From NCBI RefSeq assembly GCF_013201075.1, contig NZ_CP053709.1, positions 372,001-436,000 on the forward strand: a stretch of DNA of 64,000 nucleotides, written 5' to 3'. The notes under the pieces are model-generated. The model was not told the origin of the DNA. It made no database searches and saw nothing but the letters and a program-made list of their open reading frames with translations. A program made the translations under genes and the position numbers. Positions within the stretch are counted from its first letter, which is position 1. Every line of letters begins with the position of its first letter. Below, in pieces: positions 43,209 to 52,776 of this stretch. This DNA comes from Lichenicola cladoniae. GTDB lineage: Bacteria > Pseudomonadota > Alphaproteobacteria > Acetobacterales > Acetobacteraceae.

Positions 43209-43585
43209 TTGCCTCCGCCCGCCTTCGTCCTGACCGGCGCCAATACCAACGACAGTATGCCGTTCGAGGAGTTGTTTGACGATCCCGCGATCAGCGGCAA
43301 GACAGGCCGCGCCCGACATCGTCCCGACAAGCTCCACGCCGACAAGGCCTACGACCATCGGCGCTGCCGACAGGCCTGCCGCCGTCGCGGCATCGCACTA
43401 CGCATCGCAAAGCGGGGTATCGAGACCAGCCAGAAGCTCGGGCGGCACCGATGGGTCATCGAGCGAACCTTCGCCTGGATCAACCGCAACCGCCGCCTCG
43501 TAACGTGCTATGAGCGCAGAAGCGACATCCATCACGCCTTCACCGCTCTCGCCTGCGCGCTCACCTGCTTCAACAAACGGCAGCC
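43209..43585 (+). pseudogene. IS5-family transposase, 3' half only
   Basis: The frame PPAFVLTGANTNDSMPFEEL leads to DKAYDHRRCRQACRRRGIAL and then RWVIERTFAWINRNRRLVTC, with HHAFTALACALTCF at the end. This is the second half of an IS5-type transposase (last catalytic Glu in VIERTFAWI). The N-terminal half is absent. It is joined directly to a GMC-oxidoreductase fragment. Confidence 0.85.
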
Positions 43586-43845
43586 TGGAGGCGGTTGGTG
43601 CCAGCGACATCTTCCGCCAGGAGAACGACACGAACCATCTTGGTGGCACTGCCCGCATGGTCGACGACCGTCGAACCAGCGTCGTAAACGCAGATTGCCG
43701 CAGCTGGGACATTCCGAACTTGTGGATCTGCGACGGTTCAGTGTTCCCGACCGTCGGCGGCGTCAACCCGTCGTTGACCATCACCGCGATCGCTCTACGG
43801 ACTGCAGACCGTATCATACAAATGGCAAAGCGTAGGGAGCTCTAA
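43570..43845 (+). pseudogene. C-terminal fragment of a GMC-family oxidoreductase
   Basis: The frame reads NDTNHLGGTARMVDDRRTSV, VNADCRSWDIPNLWICDGSV and FPTVGGVNPSLTITAIALRT. The HLGGTARM His, the VDxxxRVxxxxNLxVxDGS phrase and the NPSLT Asn-Pro form the GMC active-site and C-terminal signature. The FAD-binding N-terminal part has been lost to the IS5 insertion. Confidence 0.85.
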
Positions 43846-44037
43846 TGCTTCGAGGCAATGCCTTGCCTTATACCCCACTAGGGAGAAGAAGGGGCTACAG
43901 CCGGCGTTAAGGGCAAGTATGTCATTCTGGAAAACGGTCGTCGTATAAAAGAATTATACACCTCGGAGAGTGCGGCGCGCAGTCGGGTTCCGCTGCATCA
44001 GCGACGGACCAAAGGTAATTAGGCTAGAGCGGCGCTA
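43846..44037. other. Short gap with a coding-like peptide
   Basis: One plus frame to a TAG near 44022 reads GKYVILENGRRIKELYTSES and looks coded, but it lacks a start codon. Otherwise nothing. Confidence 0.25.
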
Positions 44038-44259
44038 TTAGGTCGTCGGCTTAGGTGGCTCGTCCAATGTTGGCTCCCTGGCTGTAGAAACAGGCACAGC
44101 CGTAGCGGAGCTAGCATTTTGCTCGCGACTTGAGGTTATATCCGCCAAGGCTTCATGCCAAAACTCATCGCCTCGCCCGTTTGGACACCCGGCTTGCTCC
44201 CAAAGCTTATAGGCACGGCGGCGGACTTGTTCCTCAACATCTGGCTCACCATCCGACAT
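44038..44259 (-). CDS. DUF2934-type small protein
   Basis: A 73-residue protein (VEEQVRRRAYKLWEQAGCPN, then GRGDEFWHEALADI). The R-x-R-A-Y-x-L-W-E-x-x-G-x-P-x-G pattern with a following W is that of DUF2934, a short helical domain of unknown role. GGAGG lies 6 bases before the ATG at 44259, which is preferred over the longer frame to 44340. Confidence 0.75.
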   Translation of the reverse strand: MSDGEPDVEEQVRRRAYKLWEQAGCPNGRGDEFWHEALADITSSREQNASSATAVPVSTAREPTLDEPPKPTT

Positions 44260-44429
44260 TTCAGCCCTCCGCCTTTGCTGCAATCGTTTGTAGCTGAATT
44301 TGGCGGTTCGGGTAAGGCTTTCAGTCCTCCAGAGCGCCAATTATAATAATGTTGCGAGTGCGCCTAGGCTGTAGCATTCTTTGACACCTGTCTTCAGGCA
44401 AAGTGTCAAGATGTCGTGAACTGCAAAGC

Positions 44430-44561
44430 ATGAACACGTCGCTCGCATCGGAGCTGGAACGTTTCGTCGCAACGACCGTGGCCGCTGGCCGTTACCTCAG
44501 CGCGCGCGAAGTCGTCAGTAAGGCAGTGTGGCTGTTGAAAACTATAAAAGGGTGTCCCTAA
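44430..44561 (+). CDS. Truncated ParD-like antitoxin, orphan
   Basis: A 43-residue peptide, MNTSLASELERFVATTVAAG then RYLSAREVVSKAVWLLKTIK. This is the ribbon-helix-helix half of ParD antitoxins (SLxxELxxFVxxxVxxGRYxSASEVVxxALRLL). The usual C-terminal toxin-binding tail and any parE gene are absent. Confidence 0.6.
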   Translation: MNTSLASELERFVATTVAAGRYLSAREVVSKAVWLLKTIKGCP

Positions 44562-44899
44562 GCATGACCTCAGCCTGCAAAGGATAAAGGGATCCGGATT
44601 CGGTTTCTGTGGTGAGAAGCGGGCGGCCGCATGTTACAGCATTGGGCCACAATGGTTTGGATCGTGATTAATTGAGCCACATGAACAAACAATGTTGGCG
44701 TCCAACTTGCCAAAGTTGCTATCACAAAGGTGCTGCCGTCTTGAATAAAATCATTCTGGCGTGTCATTGATAACAGCAAGTCGCATTCCGTACCTTGCTG
44801 TTATCAAACCAACTTATGCTTAAGTTTCGTTCTACAATTGCAAATTTATAATGGTTTAGAGGCTATCATGCAATCGTGTATTAATCCGGTTACTCTAGA
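44562..44899. other. Gap without a recognisable gene
   Basis: AT-richer than the surroundings. Frames on both strands have no protein-like pattern. Confidence 0.3.
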
Positions 44900-45178
44900 A
44901 TGACCTTTTCACGCTTAGAGCAGTATCAGAAAGAAATTCGGGGAAAGGTTTTTAGAAGACTGTCTGACCGTGAAGTTACGGCACTCAGGCAATTCTACTA
45001 TTCTACTGAATTCTTCGAGATGCTTGGAGAGCGCCCCTCTCCAGAGACTTTTGCTTTACTTGAAATGTTTCTTTTCGAGAAAGTTCCCCCGGATATTTCG
45101 GAACCGTTCATTGTCCGGTATGTCTGTGAGGAAGTTGTCCTCCGACATATGGTGGCTCCAGGACGAACCATTCAATAA
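44900..45178 (+). CDS. Hypothetical protein of low GC content
   Basis: A 92-residue protein (MTFSRLEQYQKEIRGKVFRR, then LSDREVTALRQFYYSTEFFE). Mostly helical and acidic to neutral; codon use is less GC-rich than in neighbours, which suggests separate origin. No family recognised and no strong ribosome site. Confidence 0.4.
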   Translation: MTFSRLEQYQKEIRGKVFRRLSDREVTALRQFYYSTEFFEMLGERPSPETFALLEMFLFEKVPPDISEPFIVRYVCEEVVLRHMVAPGRTIQ

Positions 45179-45677
45179 TTCCTTGCTACTTAACCGATTT
45201 GGGAACACGAGTATCACGTAGATGCAATCAGCATTTCAGCACTTATGCTGGAGGAGGCACATGCCAAAGCTGTGTAGTTCGAGGACAAGGAGTACAACAT
45301 CGCTATTGTCGATGCCGGAACTGGCTTCCGATAGAATACATGCAGACCGAGGAACGTTCGCGTTGCTGAAATTGCAAGATAACGGGTATGATGACAAGCT
45401 GCACATTGTCATCAGCCCTATTCGCTAGCGTGATCTTTCATTATCACTTGGGTCAATACTGTGTCGCCTTTCTGGAAGGCCGAGCTGCGTATAACAACGA
45501 CCCGACCTCAGTGACTGACCGTACTTCCGCCACTAGGGTTATCCTTTCTGTTGACAAAGCACAGTTGGTCCCAGCATCAGACTTCTAGCGGCTGCCGACG
45601 TTTCGACACAAGCCAGATGACGTATCTCCAGGAATGCATTAATTGCGCACAAACTCAATGGCAAAAGGTAGAACACC
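45179..45677. other. Gap with weak coding traces
   Basis: Near 45240-45330 one frame reads LMLEEAHAKAV and EDKEYNIAIVDAGTGFR, broken by stops. I cannot name it. No other feature. Confidence 0.25.
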
Positions 45678-46055
45678 ATGGCTAGCGTAGATAATCCAAG
45701 CGAGACTGGTGGCCGTGTCATCGCCGCCAGCAAAGTAAGTGGTACAAGCGTCTACAGCGAGGCCGGCGAGAAGCTAGGCAACGTGTACGATGTCATGCTC
45801 AACAAGGTGTCTGGAAAAGCAGAGTATGCCATCCTGAGCTTTGGCGGCTTTCTCGGAATCGGTGATAAGTATCATCCGCTGCCTTGGAATCAGCTGAAAT
45901 ATGAACCTCGCCAAGGCGGCTATGTGATCAACCTCAGCCGGGACCGACTTGAAGGCGCACCGGCTTACGCAGCCAGTGAGATGAGTGTGTGGGATGATCT
46001 CCGCGGCCATGACATCGATGATTATTATGGGCACGGAGCTGGTCTCGCTTCCTAA
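45678..46055 (+). CDS. Cytoplasmic PRC-barrel protein
   Basis: A 125-residue protein without signal peptide. The PRC-barrel spans most of it: VIAASKVSGTSVYSEAGEKL, GNVYDVMLNKVSGKAEYAIL and FGGFLGIGDKYHPLPWNQLK. The C-terminal tail is acidic and His/Tyr-rich (DIDDYYGHGAG). Related stand-alone PRC proteins are common in alphaproteobacterial stress gene sets; partner unknown. AAGG lies 9 bases upstream. Confidence 0.82.
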   Translation: MASVDNPSETGGRVIAASKVSGTSVYSEAGEKLGNVYDVMLNKVSGKAEYAILSFGGFLGIGDKYHPLPWNQLKYEPRQGGYVINLSRDRLEGAPAYAASEMSVWDDLRGHDIDDYYGHGAGLAS

Positions 46056-46071
46056 AGAGCGACCCTAATCT

Positions 46072-46258
46072 TCACAGAGCAGCATAGGCCTCGACATCAG
46101 CGGAGCTGTCCCACTCGAGGAAGGTCCTGAGCGTGTCGTCGGCTAGCACCACACGCCTGGCCTAGACGACGTACGCGATCTCGTCACCTTCACGCAGCTG
46201 CAGGGCCACCCGCACTGGCCGCGGGATGTTGTATGAGCTTTGCCAGTCAGCGAACTAG
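46072..46258 (-). pseudogene. Relic of a PrlF-type AbrB antitoxin, split by IS1380
   Basis: The minus strand reads YNIPRPVRVALQLREGDEIA and YVV, a TAG at 46164-46162, then RRVVLADDTLRTFLEWDSSA and DVEAYAAL to a stop at 46072. The IPxxVRxALxLxxGDEI and FxEWxSxADxEAY phrases are those of PrlF antitoxins. The 5' side is interrupted at the CTAG where IS1380 inserted, and the frame there was already shifted. Confidence 0.5.
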
Positions 46259-47881
46259 CCTGGATAATTCATGAGCCTGGTGTTGAAGTCATCCATGGAT
46301 GATGACGGTACAACCGGAGGCTGTGGGCGCATAGCTTGCTTTCGCCCCCGGTCGGGTTCGTTGGGAAGGCTCTGCGGTTGATCTGCGTTAGGGGTTGGTC
46401 GGGTCGGGGGTGGTCGGGGGCGCTTCGCCCGTGTGTCAGATGCTGAGGCGGGGCATGCGCGTCAGCAGCAACGCAAAGATCGCCTGATCCGGCGTCGCGT
46501 GCGGCAGGTGCAGGCGAACCTGCTTCTTCAGAACGTCGATGCGTACGGCCAGCTTGATAAGGCGTAGCCGCATGGTGTCGAACTGCATGACCCGCCAACG
46601 CGAGCGGCGCGGCATCAGCGCGCGCAGGCTCCACATCAGCCGGTAAGCGCCGAGATGCAGGAACAGGCGCATCTGGTTGGCGGTCGCCCGGCTGCAGGAG
46701 GTGCGGTCTGCGGATAAATGCGTCTTCCAGGCCTTGATGTGGTTCTCGGCCTGACCGCGGGCGCAGTAGATGTCCTGGTAGATGCTGCGGCTGGACAGGC
46801 CACGCAGACTGGTGACGATGAAGCGCGTGTCGGTTCCCAACGCTCCGGCCTCGACGCGCGCGATGATGCGCTCCACACGGTCCCAGCTTCGCGCCGCGTC
46901 ATGGAAGTCCCTGAACCGGCGCAGCTTGGTTTTATCTCCAAGAGCTGCGGCGCGGGCGGCGGTGCTCTCCTCGAGACCGAGGATGTGCTTGCGCAACGTC
47001 GACGTGGGGGCGACGCCCAGCGTGTAGTCGAGCCGTCTCGCCCGGCAGAACCGCAGCACCTCTGGGGTGCAGTAGTGGCTGTCGGCACGCAGCATGATCT
47101 CGACACGCGGCCAGTTGCTGCGGATCACGGTGATCAGGCGGTGCAGCCAGCGCACGATCTGCCTGCCCGTCGGCCGACTGGCTGGACGCAACACGGCGGC
47201 GATCATGCGGCCGTCGCCATCGAACACCACGATCGGCTGGAAGCCGTAGTCATCGTGATGCGCATTGAACAACCGCAACTGCTGGCCGCCATGCACGGCG
47301 TCGAACGTATCATCGATGTCGAGCACAATGCGCCGTGGCACCTGGCGGAAATTCTGGCAGTAGTGATCGATCATGGCACGCCCCATGCGCAGCAGGGCGC
47401 GCGCATCCGGCAGGTTCTCGCAGCGCGATATGGTCGGCTGCGAACAGAGCTCGGCCTCATCGGGCAGGCGCCCCATGGCAAGCTTGAACATCGGATCGCG
47501 GCGCAGCCTGTCGGCGTCGTTGCCGTCCTCGTAACCGGCTGCGATCATCAGCATCCGCGTGCGGATGATCTCGTCCAGACCATGGATTACCCGGCCTGGA
47601 TCACGCGGATCATGAATGCAGGTCGCCAGATGTTTCGCGATGGCAAGCCGCTGCTCGACCTCTCGCAGGACCAGCAAACCACCGTCCGACGACATGCATG
47701 CGCCGTCGAAGCGCGCCACGATCGCGTGGCCACCTACTGGTGACAAACCCGGCAGCGCCGGGGTAAGTTCAACCTTGACGGGCATGCGCTCCAGGATCCG
47801 ATGGGATTGGTCTCAGCATCCAAATCCTACATCGTGTCAGTGGTTTGTCCCATGCCCGTCACCCCTGACGAATTATCCGGG
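46259..47881 (-). mobile_element. Complete IS1380-family element with 4-base target duplication
   Basis: Terminal repeats CCTGGATAATTC (46259) and its inverse GAATTATCCGGG (ending 47881). The 4 bases CTAG precede (46255-46258) and follow (47882-47885) the element, a target-site duplication that dates the insertion as simple and comparatively recent. Length 1623 bases. Confidence 0.9.
46436..47785 (-). CDS. IS1380-family transposase
   Basis: A 449-residue DDE transposase. Features: FDGACMSSDGGLLVLREVEQ near the start, VLDIDDTFDAVHGGQQLRLF with the first Asp, IMLRADSHYCTPEVLRFC with the second Asp, and CARGQAENHIKAWKTHL with the Glu. Full length and unbroken, consistent with the intact target duplication. 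Confidence 0.93.
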   Translation of the reverse strand: MPVKVELTPALPGLSPVGGHAIVARFDGACMSSDGGLLVLREVEQRLAIAKHLATCIHDPRDPGRVIHGLDEIIRTRMLMIAAGYEDGNDADRLRRDPMFKLAMGRLPDEAELCSQPTISRCENLPDARALLRMGRAMIDHYCQNFRQVPRRIVLDIDDTFDAVHGGQQLRLFNAHHDDYGFQPIVVFDGDGRMIAAVLRPASRPTGRQIVRWLHRLITVIRSNWPRVEIMLRADSHYCTPEVLRFCRARRLDYTLGVAPTSTLRKHILGLEESTAARAAALGDKTKLRRFRDFHDAARSWDRVERIIARVEAGALGTDTRFIVTSLRGLSSRSIYQDIYCARGQAENHIKAWKTHLSADRTSCSRATANQMRLFLHLGAYRLMWSLRALMPRRSRWRVMQFDTMRLRLIKLAVRIDVLKKQVRLHLPHATPDQAIFALLLTRMPRLSI

Positions 47882-47885
47882 CTAG

Positions 47886-48155
47886 AGTATACGTTGTGAT
47901 CATGTCTTGCTATGCAAGAAGAACCTCTAAAGAGGGTAAAGCCTTCTGCTGTTAGACGCGTGCACTCCCTGCACTGCCCTTTAGCGGGAGTGCTCCGTCA
48001 GTATCCTTGGATCACCCGATAGTCACCGTGCCCGTCAGCCTCGACTTGGCCAGCGCTCTCGTTCATCCGGACGCATGGCCTGCCTCGTGACCCGCAGTGC
48101 GTGATCTTCGCCAGCAGGCCGGCCTTCTCCCACCCTTCTTGTTTGCCCGGAGCTA
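47886..48155. other. Gap between IS1380 and IS630 with a coding trace
   Basis: The minus strand at about 48006-48150 reads QEGWEKAGLLAKITHCGSRG and VEADGHGDYRVIQGY to a stop, apparently the C-terminus of a gene cut by IS630. Not identified. Confidence 0.3.
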
Positions 48156-49215
48156 GAGCGGTTTTTCACCGGGCTGAATCATAAGGGGATTCCGCCGCCG
48201 CGGTTTTCTGATTCAGCAACCTATGCCGGTGCTGGAGGCCGGCATGGATGGCACGGGCATTGTCGGTGCATCTCCGGGACAGGGTAGTGGCGGCGGTCGC
48301 GGGTGGTCTGTCACGTCGGCAGGAAGCGATACGTTCGGCGTCAGCGCCGCGAGCGCAGTCCGGTGGCAGCAGCTTGCCAGTCAGCACGGGACACCGGCAC
48401 CACGACAGCAGGGCGGTGATAGACGTTCGGTTAAGATCGAGGCGCATGCCAAGCTGATCCTGGAGGCTTACGAGGCGACCCCCGACATCACCCTGGCCGA
48501 ATTGCAGGCGCTGCTGGTTGATCACGGCACCGAGGTCGCGCTCGGCACGATTGGCGGTTTTTCGCGCGGCGTGGGATAACGCTTAAAAACAGAGAGCGCA
48601 CGGGACCGAGCAGGATCGCCCCGACATTCTGAAACGGCGCGAGGAATGGTTCAACGGCCAGCTCGATCTCGATCCCGAGCAGCTCGTCTTCATCGATGGT
48701 TGAGCTCCGAAGGAGATCAACGGGGCCGCGACGAACATGGCGCGTCGCTATGGCAGAGCGCCACGCGGCGAACGACTGCGTGCCGCACGGGCACTGGAAA
48801 ACCACTACTTTCGTTGCGGGTCTGAGCCGCACCGGCATGATCGCACCCTGGGTGCTTGACGGACCGATGAACGGTGATGCCTTCACCAACTACGTGACCC
48901 GTGTCCTCGTGCCCGAACTTTTTCCCGGCAACGTCGTCATCATGGACAACCTGTCGAGCCATAAGGCGCCAGCCGTACGTGCCGCCATCGAAGCCGCGGG
49001 TGCCAAGCTCCTGTTGCTTCCGCCCTACAGCCCCGACTTCAACTCCATCGAGATGGCCTTCTCGAAGCTGAAAGCACATCTGCGAAAAGCGGCCTAGCGG
49101 ACCATCCACGGCCTCTGGGATGCCATCGGTCGGATCGTCGACCTCTACTCGCCCCAAAAATGCTCGAACTACTTCGCTGCCGCTGGCTACGATGCAGACT
49201 GATCAGAAACCGCTC
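48156..49215 (+). mobile_element. IS630-family element, degenerate, with TA target duplication
   Basis: Ends GAGCGGTTT (48156) and AAACCGCTC (ending 49215) are inverted, each flanked by TA (48154-48155 and 49216-49217), as expected for IS630 insertion into TA. The element is 1060 bases and its transposase is broken. Confidence 0.85.
48248..49202 (+). pseudogene. IS630 transposase with several frameshifts and stops
   Basis: The N-terminus reads ARALSVHLRDRVVAAVAGGL, shifts to SAASAVRWQQLASQHGTPAP and ITLAELQALLVDHGTEVALG, shifts again to LDPEQLVFIDG followed by TGA, then VPHGHWKTTTFVAGLSRTGM, VVIMDNLSSHKAPAVRAAIE and LPPYSPDFNSIEMAFSKLK, a TAG at 49095, and YFAAAGYDAD to 49202. The DDE signature (FIDG, MDNLSSHK, SPDFNSIE) is present but the gene cannot be read through. 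Confidence 0.85.
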
Positions 49216-49216
49216 T

Positions 49217-49310
49217 AGCGATCGAGCCTGGACGGACGCGTTCGACTATATCGAGCGGTTCTACAACCGGCCGAGACGCTACTCGACCATCGGCTATCTC
49301 AGCCCTGCAG
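49217..49310 (+). pseudogene. Fragment of an IS3 OrfB C-terminus
   Basis: The frame RAWTDAFDYIERFYNRPRRY with STIGYLSP matches the last part of IS3 OrfB (DVFDYIERFYNPRRRHSTIG in the copies at 15358 and 31059). IS630 lies directly on its left. Confidence 0.75.
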
Positions 49311-49405
49311 CAGCTCACTTATCGGCTGGCGAACCCGGGGTCATTTGCCCGGTGTGCCGCTCTCGCGCAACATCGGGCGATCATCGCGTGGCAGGATCCT
49401 CCGAC

Positions 49406-50497
49406 ATGACACCAATGGCCTCAGGTGAGCCTGATGGCGGCCCGCTTGGCGAGATGGCAGCGTCTGGGGTCTCGCTCTCCCGGACGGCACGGGCCTGCGC
49501 GGTGCTGTCCGGCATCGCTATGCTGTTTTGGGTGCTCGGCTCTTTCGTGCTCGAGCTGTTCCTGGTCGTGCTGATCGCGCTGCTGTTACGCGGAATGGCC
49601 GCGCTGCTGGCGCGTGTGACGCGGTTGCCGGTCGGGGGCAGCTTGGCGGTGGTGGTGGGGGGGCTGACGCTGCTGGCCGGGGTTGGGCTGTATTATCGCG
49701 GACCGCGCTTCGCGCACGAGATGCAGCTGCTGTTCGATCGTCTGGCCCCCGAGATTCTGCGGTTGCGGCAGCATTATGCCGCCACAGAATGGGGGCAGTT
49801 CCTGCAGCAGCACCTGATGCCGGAGGGCGGAAGCGGCGCGGCGATGCGCATCCCGGCGATGGCGGTGCTCGGAAGCACCTTTGGGGTGTTCGGCGAAGCG
49901 GTGGTGGTGGTGCTTGCCGCGATCTACATGGCGGTGTCGCCCGATCTGTATGTGCGGGGTCTGGTGCTGCTGTTTCCTCTGCCGGCGCGCTCGCGGGTCA
50001 ACACGATCCTGCGGGACTGCGGGGCGTCGCTGCAATGGTGGATGGTGGGGCAGGGGGTGAGCATGCTGGCGGTCGGTATCATCTCGACCGTGGGGCTGCT
50101 GATTCTGGGCGTGCCGCTGCCATTCTCGCTTGGCCTGCTCGCGGGGATGCTCACCTTCATTCCGTATGTTGGGGCGTGGCTCGGGTCGGTGCCGGCGATC
50201 CTGATGGCGATGACAGTCGGGCCATTCACTGCACTCTGGGCGGCCGGTGTGTTCCTGCTCTGCCATATCGTTGAAGGGTATCTACTGGCGCCGCTGGTAC
50301 AGAGACGCACCACAGAGATGGCACCAGCGCTGACGCTGCTGGCGATGGCGGTGGTCGGGTCGTTTTATGGAATACTTGGGCTGATCCTGGCAACACCGAT
50401 TACGGCGGCTGCGCTAGTGGCAGTCAAGGAGGGGTATATCGCATCGATCCTGGGAGACGGGTCGATGCGGAAGCGGGAGGGGGCGGCGGAGGCGTAA
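49406..50497 (+). CDS. AI-2E-family (PerM-like) transporter
   Basis: A 363-residue membrane protein with about 7-8 helices. The N-terminal half holds paired hydrophobic helices and a soluble loop (RFAHEMQLLFDRLAPEILRL); the C-terminal half has the family signature PLPFSLGLLAGMLTFIPYVG and GYLLAPLVQRRTTEMAPALT. Members export small molecules or ions; the AI-2 assignment of the family name does not prove substrate. The ATG at 49406 is one of two near starts; longer frames upstream read into the IS3 fragment. Confidence 0.88.
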   Translation: MTPMASGEPDGGPLGEMAASGVSLSRTARACAVLSGIAMLFWVLGSFVLELFLVVLIALLLRGMAALLARVTRLPVGGSLAVVVGGLTLLAGVGLYYRGPRFAHEMQLLFDRLAPEILRLRQHYAATEWGQFLQQHLMPEGGSGAAMRIPAMAVLGSTFGVFGEAVVVVLAAIYMAVSPDLYVRGLVLLFPLPARSRVNTILRDCGASLQWWMVGQGVSMLAVGIISTVGLLILGVPLPFSLGLLAGMLTFIPYVGAWLGSVPAILMAMTVGPFTALWAAGVFLLCHIVEGYLLAPLVQRRTTEMAPALTLLAMAVVGSFYGILGLILATPITAAALVAVKEGYIASILGDGSMRKREGAAEA

Positions 50498-50537
50498 GGG
50501 GTGTTATGGCGGCGCTGGCCGAGTTGCTAGCGGAAGT

Positions 50538-50570
50538 GGCGCTGGTGCACAGACCGGTCGGCTGGTGCAC
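50538..50570. repeat. 33-base sequence repeated at 61678-61710
   Basis: The 33 bases GGCGCTGGTGCACAGACCGG and following match 61678-61710 with two differences, in the same orientation. Each contains GCTGGTGC twice. Here it lies 41 bases after the AI-2E-type gene and directly beside the IS5 left end. Confidence 0.6.
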
Positions 50571-51675
50571 CACTCTGTTGCAGGGATAGCTGCTGTCTCG
50601 GCTGAGGTAGGATGATGCGGGGACAGACCCCGGTCACGTTCTGGGGTGGGTTGTCGTGCCGTTCAAAGCCAACGCGGAGCGTCGCCACGACATCCCAAAG
50701 CAACGGCACCGGGTCACGAACTCTGCCGCTTACGATGCCGCTCTGCGTCAGCGCGGCAGCCTGACGGTGTGGTTCACCGACGCGGCGATCGCGGCTTGGA
50801 AAGCGGAGCCGCGGACCACTTGAGGCGGTCAGTCGCGCTATTCGGCCCTGGCCATCGCAACGGCGCTGACGCTGAGGTCGGTGTTCCGTTTGGCGCTGCG
50901 GCAGACCGAAGGGCTGATTGGCTCCATCATCGGCCTGCTCGGCCTCGAACTCCTCGTGCCGGACCACACAACGTTCAGTCGCCGGGCCGAGAGCTTGGAC
51001 GTGGTTTGCCCCCGGCCAAGCTCCGGTACCGTTCACCTGCTGGTCGACAACACGGGGCTCAAACTCTGCGGCTCCGGCGAATGGCTGCTCGAGAAGCATG
51101 GCACGAAAACACGGCGGTCGTGGCGCAAGCTGCACATCGCCGTGGACGCCGACACTGGACGGATCGCGGCGGCGGCGCTGACTACCAGCGATGTCGATTA
51201 CGCGTCCCTAGTCAGCCCCTTGCTCGATCAAGTGAATGGCCCGGTCGCCTCGTTCGCTGCCGACGGTGCTTACGACCAAGACGGCGTCTACGGTGAGGTC
51301 ATGTCGCGACATCCCGAGGCGTCCGTCATCGTCCCACCACGCTCGAGCGCGGTGCCGAGGGACACCGCGCAGACGGCACCCACGATGCGAAACCGCCACC
51401 TGCAGATCATCACCGAGCGCAGTCGAATAACCTGGCAGAAGGCGGCAGGCTACAGCTGGCGAGCGCTGATGGAGGCCGACATCAGCCGTTTCAAACGGGT
51501 CATCTGTGATGGGCTGCTATCGCGCACCGATCAGCGTCGAGCGACCGAGATCGCGATTGCTGTAAACGCAGTGAACCAAATGCTCGAACTCGGACGTCCG
51601 GAATACGTCCGCCCCCCGTAAGCAAGAGACGAGATGACCGAGCTGCAGCCCCCGATGACCTGTGCAACACAGTCG
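50571..51675 (+). mobile_element. IS5-family element with a disabled transposase
   Basis: Imperfect ends ACTCTGTTGCAGGG (50572) and, inverted, GACTGTGTTGCACAGG (ending at about 51674). It contains the transposase frame 50656-51621. No target duplication is visible. Confidence 0.6.
50656..51621 (+). pseudogene. IS5-family (IS903-like) transposase with an internal TGA
   Basis: The frame from GTG 50656 reads RHRVTNSAAYDAALRQRGSL, TVWFTDAAIAAWKAEPRTT, then TGA at 50821-50823, then GGQSRYSALAIATALTLRSV and on to 51621. A single CGA-to-TGA change accounts for it. The DDE residues remain (LLVDNTGLKLCGSGEWL; FAADGAYDQDGVY; RALMEADISRFKRV). A restart could give a 246-residue protein lacking the N-terminal helices. 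Confidence 0.8.
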
Positions 51676-51704
51676 GGATGGAGGTGATGCGGATGGCGCG
51701 GCCG

Positions 51705-52776
51705 TCATCGAAGCAGCAGGACGACGAAGCCCGCATAGGCGGCGATCAGCACGCCGCCGCCTATGCGGTTCATCCTGCCGCGGCGGAGGAACAGCAGAGT
51801 GGCGATCAGGGTGGTGCCGAGCAGGCACCACAGGGTCAGCCGCGCGGTCGGCGACATTGTGCCGACGGGCAGGAACAGGGTCGGCAGGTAGGCGCCGGCG
51901 AGCAGGTTGAGGCTGTTGCTGTTGAAGGTCTCGCTGACCACCGCGGACCCGCGTCCCTGGACCGCGAGCCGGATCGCCGCCACCACGTTTGGAATGCCGG
52001 TCAGTGTCGCCAGCACCAGCGCGCCAAGCACGACCTCCGACAGGCCCCACCGCGCACCGAGGAAGCTCGCCGCTTTCACCATGCCGATGCTGGTCAGTAC
52101 CACGACGGTGAGCAGCGGCACGATCGCCAGCTTATCTGCCCAGGAAGGCGTATGCGGCCGTTGCTCGTCGCCCGCATCCACCTCGGTGTCGCTTACGGCC
52201 TCGCGTAGCCAGCGTCTCAGGGGACCGGGCATCGCCACCCGGCCTATCTGTGCGGGCTTCATCGCCGAAACGATCACGTAGGGGATCATCACGGCGGCGA
52301 TCAGCAACCCGGCCCAGAGCGGCGGGAGCCCCAGCACCATCTGGCAGGCGACGACCACCGTGACCCACAGCGACACCCCGGCATTCAGCAGCAGCGTCTT
52401 GACGCCGCACACGACGCTGCCGGCGAGCAGCGCGCTGAGCCCGAGCAGTGAGGCCAAGTTGAAGATGTTGGAGCCCAGGATCACGCTCTTGCCGAGATCA
52501 TGCTGGCCGCTGACCAGGGCGGTCAGGGCAGAGGCGATCTCGGGGCTGTCCGCACCGAGCGCTGTGATCAGGCCGAGCAGCCCCTCGGACAGGCCGAGCG
52601 CGGTGCCGACCTGGTCCAGGCGATGCGACAGCACCGCGCTGGCCATGGTGCCGATCACCAGGCTGATCGCGAACAGGATGATCGCCTCGGTCAGGGACAG
52701 GATGCGGCTCCGTCGACGAACAGCGTCCTGTCCTTGCCGTCGCCCTGCGAGGATGCCGGTACGATGCTGCGGGGGA
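51705..52776 (-). pseudogene. CaCA-type Na+/Ca2+ exchanger-like protein, N-terminus cut by IS6
   Basis: From a GTG at 52658 a 317-residue frame reads two alpha-repeats: LITALGADSPEIASALTALV with KSVILGSNIFNLASLLGLSA, and VVLGALVLATLTGIPNVVAA with SETFNSNSLNLLAGAYLP. These bind Na+/Ca2+ in the exchanger family. The homologous frame continues upstream (ILSLTEAIILFAISLVIG) to IS6 at 52776 without an ATG, so the first part of TM1 and the natural start are lost. A shortened protein from the GTG is possible. A worse-damaged paralogue lies at 35476. Confidence 0.78.
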
